Shown piece after piece: positions 36,563-46,763 of a DNA stretch of 64,000 bases. Every line of letters starts with the position of its first letter. Position 1 is the stretch's first letter. Origin of the DNA: Armillaria gallica (lineage: Eukaryota > Basidiomycota > Agaricomycetes > Agaricales > Physalacriaceae). The notes beneath the pieces were generated by a model, which saw only the letters and a list, made by a program, of their open reading frames with translations, ran no database searches and was not told the origin of the DNA. Made by a program: the position numbers and the translations under genes. The DNA lies in the NCBI GenBank assembly GCA_037576215.1, contig JBANDB010000004.1, positions 868,001-932,000 of the forward strand, given 5' to 3'.

Positions 36563-36852
36563 CGGGATAAAGGCCCTATAACGGGGGATAGCGATGGACC
36601 CTCACTCATGACCTATTCTACAAAACCGCGTGCTTAATCTGGCTTACCGATGGGACAAAGGGTCCACCTTACCACTTGCGTCACCACCATATGGTAAATC
36701 CTCAGTTCCTACCAATGACTTTTAAAGGGCCGCTGGAACAAACTGCAGCCCATATGGCATTTTTCCTGTAAATAAACACTATTCACTGGAGGACAGCATG
36801 ACAATGACGCAAGGAGGGATGCCAATGTACTGGCAGTCGGGACACCTGCCTT
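36563..36852 (+). other. non-coding 3' region of the retroelement
   Basis: Sequence between the Pol stop and the polypurine tract. If the terminal TGA (36,560) is also a mutated arginine codon, the frame would run about 23 more codons to TAA. No other content seen. Confidence 0.6.
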
Positions 36853-36865
36853 AACAGGGGGGTAA
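36853..36865 (+). promoter_or_regulatory. polypurine tract (plus-strand primer)
   Basis: AACAGGGGGGTAA directly before the 3' LTR TGTTA. Confidence 0.8.
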
Positions 36866-37278
36866 TGTTATGATTTATTCATTTCTTTACATAAGCACAG
36901 GCACTTATCTTATCTTCAGAACTTACTCTTATCATATCTTTAGATCCACAACTCCACGGAGCCTTCATAAATCTTCACATTGTCACTACTCCACTGACAC
37001 ATATAATTCTCAGCTACCGTGTACTTGGCTTATTCACTTTCTAACACGGTACTCTTGTCTTAGCACCTATTGAAGATCCTCACTTTAGTATATAAGTAGT
37101 GTACTCAAAGCTGTATATTCCCTAGCTTTGAGCTAAAGTTTATTCATACCGAAACACACTCCTTCTCGCTAAGTGCTATCAAGTTAGTCTTGAGCGTCAA
37201 TCATCATGGGATTGATCGGTGACTGTACGAACACGATACAGCTGATTATCTACCCTTGATTGAAGTTCGGGTCTTACA
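36866..37278 (+). repeat. 3' LTR, 413 bp
   Basis: As the 5' LTR but 24 bp longer: a CTTATCTTATCTTCAGA / CTTATCATATCTTTAGA duplication near its start is single in the 5' copy. Confidence 0.95.
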
Positions 37279-37283
37279 ACAAG
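37279..37283. repeat. target-site duplication, right copy (ACAAG)
   Basis: Identical to 28,629-28,633. Confidence 0.9.
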
Positions 37284-38290
37284 TCTTGTTGGGCATATCC
37301 TCAACTTTCAAGCACAAAGAGTACATTTCTCTTGAGACCATGGCAAAGTTCAGTCCAGACACTTCTTATCTTCTTCCCACTATAGAACAAACTGCAAAAC
37401 TCTCCTGGCATGATTTTCTTGATGATAAGGACCCCATTTTAGCAGCAATGGCTCAGGAAATTCAGAATATGCCAGCTCAAACATGTATATTAGAAAAATA
37501 TTACTACAGGTATAACAACCACTTGTTTGCAGCGTTGAAGTTTAACTCATTGTTATATTTAGTATAGACATTCTGAGGCTCTCATTGAGAAATCCAAGGC
37601 AAAAGGGAAACAGTACATTTTAACTATAGATTCCCAGGTTACTGCAATGGCAAAAATAGGGTGAACACATTGGTATGGCTGGGCAAAAAAGTGGCTGGGG
37701 TGGTGCTGTGAGAGTAGCCAGAAAAAATGTTGGCTGTGAGTGTCACACCACACCATGGGAAACGAATGATGGTTGTCTCAGTAGTCATCATGGTCTTGCT
37801 GACAACGGTGTACTCTGTAAATGAAATGAGATAGATATTGATCAGGTTTCAAAATACTGACCATTGTCAGACACCTCACCAATATTAGCAGTAGCATCTT
37901 GAAAAACACAGGCAGGCATGGCTGTAGACAAGCAGAATTGATTAGCCAATAGAGGGATCATCTCACTGGGGGCCTACTAGATCATCCTTGGAACAGAGCC
38001 AGCAAATGGTTGTGCGTTGAGAAGAGAATCAATGAAGTTGATGATAGGGGTACAGATGAATGTGAGGAGCAAGAGGCTTGGCTCACAGTAGCCAGAAGAT
38101 ATCGGTAGATGTATCTAAGTCTAAGTCATGCCCTTATATTGTCTGGGAGCAAATATGTTATTCCTGATTAACTTGTAAGAGGACCTGCTGGATATGATTA
38201 GTATGAGTTGAAAATTATTTTAAAAAAAACTCATACAGCTTACCTTTCATCTTACATCAACCACCAATTTTAAGTGAAACAAAAAGTAAG
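37284..38290 (+). other. coding-like scrap beside the retroelement, unidentified
   Basis: A plus frame to 37,567 reads QQVLLGISSTFKHKEYISLE and onward, and a shifted frame continues IEKSKAKGKQYILTIDSQ to about 37,660; stops follow. It is probably a decayed coding segment that the retroelement landed in or near. No family recognised. The remainder is AT-leaning and empty. Confidence 0.3.
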
Positions 38291-38810
38291 TGATTACCTC
38301 CCAGAGCACAAAATATGAAACTCACCTTGATCTGCCATAGAATCATGGTAAACCCTGGAGTCTTTAAAGCTATACACTTAGCATTTCTCCTAGCAGAACG
38401 TGAGAATTATGTGAAGGCAGTAGCCAATGGTAATATGGTCAAGGTGCTCACAGATATCATTTGTCGATACTTTAAGAGATTTCCCATGTCTTTGGGAGAT
38501 GACCATGAGCCATTGGAAGAAGAGCTTGCAAAGGTCAATGATTAATCCCCAGATGAAGAAACCAGCAAGCCTGACAAAGACAAGCTCAGTGTAGAGAAAT
38601 TCAAGGCACAGATGCTCACCTATGAGAAGAAGCAAGGTAAACAGAAAGAGTGTATAGCAATAAGTCATGTTGTTTACCCTGTGACATGATCAATTTTCAT
38701 TGATCATGTCCCACTTCAGCAAATCAAACAGTGGTTCAAGTACCAGAACAGCAAGACCATCAACATGATCATAAAGGACATGGGCATGAAAAGTCCATAT
38801 ACTGCAATGC

Positions 38811-40390
38811 TTCACACTGAAGAGACTCTGTGCGTGCAGGCTAGAAATGCAACAGTGTCGAAGACACTGATCACACTCACACCCAACACTACACACACAA
38901 ACCCTCAAGTTCTTGGGGGGATATTATGTGATAGAAGCAGATTGAAGCAAAACAACTAAACTCTCAGAATATACAATACACACATAAAGCGATAGCGCTT
39001 GTAGGGTATCTAGATCTCTCTAAGTCCAAAGGCTTTTATAACAAGAGGGGTGACCAATGTCACCGGGCCTCAAGACAAAGGTGTACCACAATACACAACA
39101 TGTCACCACATACCCACAAAACCCTCAATAAGTTGTGCATGACACACACAGGAAACCACAACAACCTAAACACACCCTAAACAAAACTCAAAGCCTGTGC
39201 TCTAAGCAGAAACTCTTCACAAAATGTCCACTCAAGCCACAGGATTTGAACCTACATGCTCAAGCTTCCAAAACCAATCATAGACCCACAAGGTTTGAAC
39301 CTATGCCAATCCAGAGACACAATAACCAAATAAACCCCATCCAACAAGCCAAAGGGTTTGAACCTCTGCCACCTGTAGCATCTCGTGTCACAAGAAAACC
39401 TCAAAACTCAAGAGCACGTCTGCAATGACACAAATCTCTTATTCTCAGGTTAGAGCACAAGTCAACCAATCATTCAAACAGTACACAAGTCCCATGGTAG
39501 CTTTCTACACCTCACGCGCTACTCAAGTCACTCAAATGTTATCAATAAAAGGTCTATTCTTTCACTTGAAGCTACAAACTAATCCTGAAGCTAGAGCACT
39601 AAGCTGAGGGCTTTCGCACTCCAACAAGGGGGGTTCAAAACTTGTACACTATTACTACTCTATAGTATTTATATACTATGCACTCTACCAATTAATACAA
39701 CCTTAAATAGTAACTCTTCGCTTGTGGAGCTTCCTTTCCTGGGTCCCATGCATGTTGCCATAATCACACCATTGCTTGGCGCTTACTCAGAGCTCTGGCT
39801 TGGGGCCAGATCCTGGTCTCTCAGTTGCATGACATCAGTTAGCTGTGCTATCCATGTGTACTGACATTGCCTAGTATCTCCTCAGAGTTGTAGCCTAGTG
39901 CACAACTTGTCTTTATGGTAATAATATCTTCTAGTGATTTCCATGGTCTTCTAGGACCACCAGCTTCTAGTCTAGGCCTCACGCACATCAGCTGAAGTCA
40001 GAGACATTGGTCTTACTTCAATTCTAAACATTCTGAGGTCTAGAGTGCTAGCTTCTGGCATGGCAGTGCCTTGTGCATCATAGATCAAGGTTGCACAAAG
40101 TATCAATTATCTCCTAAGCTTCACTAGTTCTATTCTTAGCATGCATCTTCTGTGCATTGTCAGTGTACTCAGTGTCAAGTGCTGGGGCTTTAGACTTAGT
40201 GTGACCCTTATGGTATTGCTCTACAGTTAAGCCATATGCTCCACCAAACATCACTTAAGGTATTGCATTGCCTGCACTTAGGACATTGTGCTCTAAGGTA
40301 TATCTCATTGCCTTGGTATCTAGGTTTTATAAAATGTATGTATTTATACATTTCATGAAATTACATGTGTGAACGCTTTTCAAGCGTGTC
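38811..40390. mobile_element. R1 copy 2, 1.58 kb
   Basis: Direct-orientation copy of 8,211-9,842. AATGC at 38,806-38,810 and 40,391-40,395 looks like a target duplication, giving ends TTCACACTGAAGAG and, from the other side, GACACGCTTGAAAAG, which are imperfect inverted repeats. This supports a DNA-transposon-like derivative. It interrupts the host gene between FKYQNSK and the KNKQSRV blocks. It has no coding capacity. Confidence 0.7.
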
Positions 40391-41488
40391 AATGCGATAA
40401 CTGGAGTCAGCCTAGCAAAATCCTGAAAGCCTCCAGTGTTTGCACTGTGGGCAAAGGACAACACCAAGGCAATCAAGAACAAACAGAGTCGAGTAACCAC
40501 AGGAAAGCAACAAGCTGGAAGCCTGAACAGTATTAAGAGCAGTCTGTTCAAGGCTCTTCCTGAGGAGGAACAATAGGCATGGGAGATCAAGGCCCAGATA
40601 GAATTCAAGGCGGCAGAGAAGGAATACCAGAAGAAGTTGAACTCCCTGTATTCATCAGACCCAGCAGACATGCAGAGGTACATTCCATGTATTTCTTGGG
40701 TGTGGAACTAACTTCTGGTGACACACAGATGTTAGGACCTGTTGCTGGGCATTGTCCAACCCTTCATCAACATGGTCACCAAAGCCACAGGATGCCCTGT
40801 TTTCTTTGTGTTCAGAGGACCACAGCCAGGAGACAGGGGCAGATTGAGCATCATCTTGTGAGAGCCAGATTTCTTTGTGTGCTGATGCTACAAACTGACA
40901 TTTAAGGTGATAGTCTGCATTCTGAGACCGGTCAAACTCTGGGCCCCATCAAACAAATGTTCGCAGACTCAGAAAGAGAGAATTACCAGTGTTACTTTCT
41001 CCCAATGTTTGGGACATTCTTGAAAAAGACTTTTAGTGAGTAGCATCTCCATATACATCAAAATATCCAGTCTTAGGTATAACAGCCATCAAAATGTGTC
41101 ATGCACATGCATTACCTTTGGAGATGCCAGCTCTTGAGGACATTGGAGTGGGGAGGGAGGTTGAGGTTGAGGTTGAGGTTGATGCTGTGGATAGCATGAT
41201 GTGCAATCAAACAGGCCAGCTTGAACTGTTCAAACAGCCAAAATTGCCAACACTGCCGACAATGATGACAGGTTCAAAACCAAAGGCTCAGCAGCCTGCA
41301 GCCAAAGCAAATAATCTGGGAGCCTGCAATATAGAACATATGGAAGCTATGCCTCCACCTCCACCACATCTGACCTCACCATTGCCACCACCTCCATCTC
41401 CACCATTACCTCTGCCATTGTCTCCACAGCCATCTTTGATGGCACCCATTCCTGCTCATGTGAGGTCTGCACAGTTGCCCCCACTTTC

Positions 41489-44308
41489 TGGGGAGCCGCA
41501 ATGTTGATTGGGTTTGTGGCAGCTGACTAATCACACAGCCACCAAATAATTGAAACCCACAATCATTTCACCACGCTGTCTGTTTCCTGCATGCGTTTCT
41601 GCTTTCACTTCTTCTACTTGGACAACCATGGACATTCTGTACTTCAAAACAATGAATCAATGATATCTAGTCTATCTTGTATGCATTAATTGCGCAATGA
41701 AAAGGAGTACATGTTTTCTTTTTTGCTAGGGCAACTAGAGGTGCGGGCCATCACTTTGCGTGGCATGTCCGAGTCCTATGCTCTTTCTGGAACATGCATG
41801 TCTGGCATGTAAATGAACAGATCTCTCATTTTCCTGCTCTGTCACCATCCTGTCATAAAACCATGCCTATTCCATTGGATCCACATAAACGGTAAAATGT
41901 AGATCACCATGGTAAATCACAGCAACAGGTGAATATTGTACCCTGCTATTGTCTACCAGAATCTCGAATGAGGTGTCTGGCAGTTATTGGTGTAGGCGAC
42001 ACACACAGATATTACAGGAAGTGGGTAATGGAACTTGTGATGCTGTAGCAGCGGTACAGTATCGAACTGGTATACAACACACCTGGCACCCTCAAACATA
42101 AGCAGCACAGCTAGCTTTGATGTGACCCTGAAATGTGGTGCATCGCAACGTCCTTGTGGACGTGGGTTCCAGTATGCAACAATACTGCGTACATTGTACG
42201 TCCTCATAATCTTATGCAGGATAGTTGAAAAAACATTGTCACACACCATGAGCTTGAAAAATATGGCTTCGATACTAATGAACCTGTTAAATACGAAGCA
42301 CTTTTTTGAAGATGACAGGGAATTCTCGCTGCAGACACCTCCTGAGATAATCTTTCACCTCTTCTAACATGTACTCTCTGAGAACGATGTTCCAAGTGTT
42401 CAGATCCATTCATTTCACCAAGCTCGAATGCTTTTCCCTGTCAGTGCTGAACAGAGTTGCACAAGTTAAACAGTAAAAATACCACCAAGTTGAAAGTGCC
42501 ACTGTTATTGGATCATTTACATCTTATGGGTCGACGGCCAGAATCTTCATTAGTCGTCAGGTCACTCTCACGCACAATGTTTGTGTGTATCTGACTCTCA
42601 GATGGCAGGAGTGTCAAATGCTCCGCCTTCGTACCTTTCAGCAGGTTTAATGTGAGTAAACAAGTGACTAGGTCAAGTGTTCGCTCCCATTTGTCTAGAG
42701 GAGGACCCATGTTTATCCCCCAAAAAAAGAGGTTTCGTCATGGTTTGTCTGGACTTTTCGGAGTTTGAAATATCTTCCCACACATTTTGACTCTTGTTCT
42801 GCATGAATTAGAACGATTGCAGCCAAAAATGCAAAATAATTTCCAACTTTTTGGTCAAAATTTGTTCAGACTTGTGATGAAACCTCTTGGGGGATAAACA
42901 TGGGTCCTTCTAGAGGGTAATTCTGCTTAGAACAGAACACTATGCCATCTTTGCCAAAGACAAAGGAGAGGATGACAGATAGACAGAATGGGATAGCCAA
43001 GGGTGGCAACAAAATGGAAGGGAAAGAAGAGTTCCATCAAGGTTCCATGACCAATGGTGATAGACGCAGACCATGGTAAATGAAGACAGCGACCCATGGA
43101 GTAAAACAATCAAAGCAAACTAACCAAGTCCAGGGATAAGGGATAGAAGGGGTAAAGAAGGAGACAGAATACATGACCAAAACACAGACAGATAAACCAA
43201 AAATCACTGTGGCAAGAAACTAGACATGTCATGAGGAGACTGGACGAAGGAGAAGAACACACAACATACACATAGTGAAAGGCATTGTGTTATACCAACC
43301 AAGCATGACAGATGGCAACCAGTGACCATGGGTAAACCAACAGAGCCAGATAAGGCAATCATAGCTATAGAGAGTGAAAAATGCACAGATGAATGTACCA
43401 GGGCAGGGTCAACATGGGGCATCAGCTAGCTTAGAGCTAAGAGAAGGAATAGATAAGTCAAGAGTGCGGAAGAACTTGAAAAGAATGCAAGACACCATAT
43501 GTGCAGGGTAAGAAGAGAGCAAGAGTGAGACTTAAGATGAAGGATGAGGATCTAGTATAAAAGCAAAGGAAGCAACAGACTCAGAAGAGGGCAGATGAGT
43601 ATTGGAGTGTGGCAACCCGGCATGTATGGCAATGGCCACCACGAATAGAAAAACTCCCATGATAAAGTGGGGCCAGGTGGCCTTGGGAATAGCCGCCACA
43701 AATAGATTTTCCCATGGTAGAATTAAAGTTGCATAATAACTGAGATACCTATATACATAGGACTCAGAAAAGAGCCACCTTTTTTAGTCATTCAGAGGGT
43801 CTAGGAAGCGGTGGGAGTGGTGGAGTAGTTGATAAGAATGTTAATGAGTGTTTTGTGTAGTGAACAAGTGATATAAAACTTAGAATTGGTGAGAATAAGG
43901 GGGAGCGCATCAATATTGATCGTATTTGTCATGTCTGTCACAGTGATGTCATGTGTCATCATCACTCATCTCACCCCCACCTGGTACCTCTTTACAGAGC
44001 AAGAACCTTGTCTCACATTATAGAGACAAAATATTTCTAAAGTAAATACAAAGGGTTTGGTCAAGGCGGATTTATTTAAAATCATTTCTGGATGTTAATA
44101 TACTAGCTAAGTACAAAAAATTGCAAGAAATTGTGAAAACAGGCTTGGCCAAACCCTACAGAATATATAAAAACATTATTTTAGACCTAAATATGAATTA
44201 TTTATGGTCTGCTGAAGTCCCGGCCAACAGGTCTCAGTTTTGTAAAGTCAAAGTCTTTGACAAACAGTGCCAAATAGGATTTCCTTTAGCAGACATTGCG
44301 GCTCCCCA
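41489..44308. mobile_element. 2.82-kb terminal-inverted-repeat element, non-autonomous
   Basis: Begins TGGGGAGCCGCAATGT and ends with its exact reverse complement. CACTTTC flanks both sides (41,482-41,488 and 44,309-44,315); counting one further shared T gives 8 bp. Joining the flanks over one duplication restores an open proline-rich frame (PPLSPPISPPPMSP), independent proof of insertion. Inside there is no frame above ~115 codons and no transposase signature; a MITE sits at 42,702-42,908. The 7-8-bp duplication is compatible with a hAT-like element, but the termini do not match a hAT consensus that I know. Confidence 0.85.
42702..42908. mobile_element. 207-bp MITE with 8-bp target duplication
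   Basis: AGGACCCATGTTTATCCCCC at the left is mirrored at the right, and the inverted arms extend to roughly 50 bp with a few differences (an A-run on the left, GGTTTCGTCA versus GGTTTCATCA). TCTAGAGG flanks it at 42,694-42,701 and 42,909-42,916. An 8-bp duplication indicates hAT-type mobilisation. There is no coding capacity. Confidence 0.9.
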
Positions 44309-44511
44309 CACTTTCTCCACCCATTTCACCCCCACCAATGTCTCCACAGTCACCACCAAAAACACCTGTACCAGCAAGGTTGTCACCTGCACAATCTCCT
44401 TCCATTTCTCCTGCGGCTTCACCTTGTCTCTCTGCACACCATGCATCATCATCAAAGGACATGTTTAAAGGACCTCCATCAATCCAATTGCCTCACCCAT
44501 TAAAAGCCTAG

Positions 44512-45125
44512 TAATAGATTATTCAGTGTAGCAGTAAGACAGCTGTAATGTATTAATCCCTTGTACTTGTAGATAGGCGCAATCTATTATTCCTTGCTAT
44601 TGCAAAGGATTTTTGGCAGAGGAATCCAAGCCGGGTATAGGGCCAGACAACGCTCCACACGTTGTCATCACGGGTATAGTTGCAGCCTCGACGTGCTCGA
44701 TGTACTGGACACTATGGGTCTGTGCGCTCCCACCTTCAAGCGCCTTGCTGTTGAATTGGGCCTAAATTTTCCGCTGATTCTTTGATGTGCTGAGCTTCTT
44801 TTATCAACGCAGACGTGAGATCGTACGAGCTCAGTGATTTTTGACAGTTTTCATGTGCAGAAGTTATTTTTGTTCACCTTTGATGTCGCTGTCACCTGTT
44901 GTCTGCCCTCCAGAGATGACCAGGTTCACATGTTTTCCTCCATATGTCTTCCCTTTTTCCATGTCAGTCCCCCCATATGTTTTTTTTTTCCATGTTTTTC
45001 CACCACTCTGACATTTCTTCAATGTCATTTTCTATTATTTCTAAAATGTTTTTTTTTGACCTGCTGCAAAACGAAGATCTATTGTTACAAGATCTACATC
45101 CACCATAGCTCTATCAATAGGATTA
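44512..45125. other. boundary region, no gene recognised
   Basis: CpG frequency rises here to the level of the right part. T-runs near 44,980 and 45,050. No frame with a family signature. Confidence 0.4.
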
Positions 45126-45126
45126 C

Positions 45127-45246
45127 TTTTTTTTCTACTTGTAAACGCACTGGATTGGAAGAAAATTTTACACTACCAGGGTTTGAACTAAAATCTTCAC
45201 AGGCACAATATAGAGCGAACAGTAACACTAGCTAGACCACAGAGCC
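45127..45246 (-). repeat. tRNA-related sequence with A-tail, candidate SINE
   Basis: On the minus strand GGCTCTGTGGTCTAGCTAGT carries an A-box-like part and AGTTCAAACCC a B-box-like part, 50 bases apart; about 45 bases later is an A8 run. The acceptor stem cannot close, so it is not a functional tRNA. This fits a tRNA-derived SINE, but no target duplication was found. Confidence 0.35.
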
Positions 45247-45299
45247 ATACAAAGAAAGGTTAATGCATACAATATATCCAGTTATTCAGCAGAAAAATT

Positions 45300-46450
45300 A
45301 GCCTAAAAAAAAAGCCCGTCGTCATGCATGGGGGGTGTAGGCACAGGAGGTGGGGTCGTGCACACTACCATTGGTAGCATTGATACCCTCGCTGTTGAAA
45401 GAGAAGGCTGCCTGAGAATTGGGAGTGATAGCCAGCAGGTGGAGCACCAAAAAGACGACCGGGCGATGTCAATGGCTGTTTGACAGCAATGAAGGGCCAA
45501 TCCAGCAAAAAGAGAAAAAAAAAAAAAAGAACTTTACCACTACATTCCATGTTGCTGAAAGTGAAGTCGTTACAAAAGCGGCGTGGCTGTAAGGGGTGAT
45601 ACAGGGTCTAAAATGCAGGCATCGGGATGGTGAGCGGGCGTACAGTGATGACAATGTCCAGAAAGAAAAACAACCACAGAATCGTAATCCCCTACTCAAA
45701 TAACGGGAGATGTACCAGTCTGGGGTCCGTGGGTGACCTCGTTGGCGCGAGCAGCTTGATGTTGGTTGGGGATGGGGTAGGCAGCCACGAAGGGTGTGGT
45801 GGTCGCCTGGCCATATTTCTGGATGCATTTGATGCGCCCTCAAATCGTCCATTCATACCGGCAAGCATATTGTTGTCGTTGCTGCCGTTGACTGTCAGCG
45901 ACACGATCTTCCTCCTGCCTCCTGCCCGGACCCTCCCACCCTCCTGCAGCCTTCCTGCAATTCCTACAGCCCCTGCGAGTCTTTCCCTAGGTCTTCCCAT
46001 GGCCCGGCAACAGAGCACAACGAGCCCTGCTCTTTGTCGTTGTCGCTGTCGTCGTTGTCGTTGTCGTTCATCTGTGGAATTATGCTCCTACTCCCAGATG
46101 GTGGCCGATATAACAATCCCTAGGAGTATTCTAGGTTGTTGAGGCATAGGAAGCTTGTGCTCAACGGCAATTTCCCTCGATGTTGATGCTGGGTAGGCTG
46201 AGTCGGTCAATGGGGAGGGGGGGGGGGGCATATTTGCTGGATTGGCAGGGGTCATTGAGGAATGGTGTCATCGTCATCGAATGCTGAAGGGTGTCTTTGG
46301 TGTCCTAGGGCTACGAGAAGTACTGGCTCGTCTGAGGGCTGATGTGCTGGGGCATCTCTGTGTTTTCTTTAACTGCAGAAAAATTGTCATGTATGCGAAT
46401 TTATATATAGTACTGCTGATACCACCCATCCGATCCATCCCGATCTACTA
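45300..46450 (-). pseudogene. decayed paralogous segment D1a, product unknown
   Basis: Aligns in order with 46,790-47,700 (GGGTGATACAG, CAACCACAGAATCGT versus CAAGCCACAGATTCGT, and later blocks). Minus-strand peptides are related (CITPYSHAAF versus CITPYSCLTT). Stops and frame shifts prevent a gene model. Contains a GTCGTT-type microsatellite at 46,036-46,072 and a G12 run at about 46,217. Confidence 0.4.
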
Positions 46451-46763
46451 ATAAATGTGCATATGGAAAGTCCGAGTTTTTGAAGCCACCTTTTGTGCAT
46501 TTTACTACGAGTCACTGCCTAGTGATTTTAATATGATATTAATTCAATAAGGGTATTTTCGCTGATACATTCCTCTGTGTGCTATCAAAGTTGAGCTGCA
46601 CCTCAGTCTACTATACTTTAATACTCCTAGATACTTTTCCCCGCCTCATAAAATGTTGACGACCCATACCGTAGGCATTTTTTATCAGATTGTTTTTCTC
46701 GGTGAAGTCCGAAAGGCACTGAATTCACCAGTTTAATTGTTCAAAAACGACATATACATGGAA

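Larger units (their letters stand above)
28634..37278 (+). mobile_element. complete Ty3/gypsy LTR retrotransposon with chromodomain (chromovirus type)
   Basis: An 8,645-bp element bounded by direct repeats starting TGTTA and ending TACA. The 5-bp target duplication ACAAG is intact (28,629-28,633 and 37,279-37,283). Order is 5' LTR, self-complementary primer site, leader frame, Gag with CCHC knuckle, spacer, aspartic protease, reverse transcriptase, RNase H, integrase with GPF module, chromodomain, polypurine tract, 3' LTR. Gene order PR-RT-RH-IN is Ty3/gypsy, and the chromodomain places it with chromoviruses. Seven TGA codons interrupt Pol without any frameshift, so it cannot move on its own now. 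It retains CpG unlike its flanks, consistent with recent arrival. Confidence 0.95.
38291..44511 (+). pseudogene. multi-copy Agaricomycete gene of unknown function, broken by two insertions
   Basis: Coding pieces on one strand in order: AIHLAFLLAERENYVKAVAN and RYFKRFP (38,340-38,540); LSVEKFKAQMLTYEKKQ; a GT-AG intron about 38,637-38,719; QQIKQWFKYQNSK (38,720-38,809); after R1 copy 2, KNKQSRVTTGKQQ, WEIKAQIEFKAAEKEYQKKL, INMVTKATGCPVFFVFRGPQ and CYFLPMFGTFLKKTF (40,395-41,040); then a proline-rich C-terminal part (41,330-41,488) continuing at 44,309-44,511 to TAG. The block order matches a repeated hypothetical protein that I associate with Agaricomycete genomes; I know no function for it. 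TAA at about 38,543 and TAG/TGA elsewhere make it a pseudogene. Removing the 2.82-kb element with one target duplication restores the proline-rich frame. Confidence 0.55.

Noticed and set aside
8211..40390. R1 copies as the two LTRs of one ~32-kb element
   Set aside because: They are in direct orientation, but their outer flanks share no target duplication. Copy 2 has its own AATGC duplication, and the interval is a mixture of unrelated nested elements.
41160..41185. GAGGTT tandem run as a functional repeat
   Set aside because: Four hexamer units only, encoding a short EVEVEV stretch in the decayed host gene.
45160..45246. Functional tRNA gene
   Set aside because: The 5' GGCTCTG has no complementary acceptor strand after the B box, and the anticodon arm does not fold.
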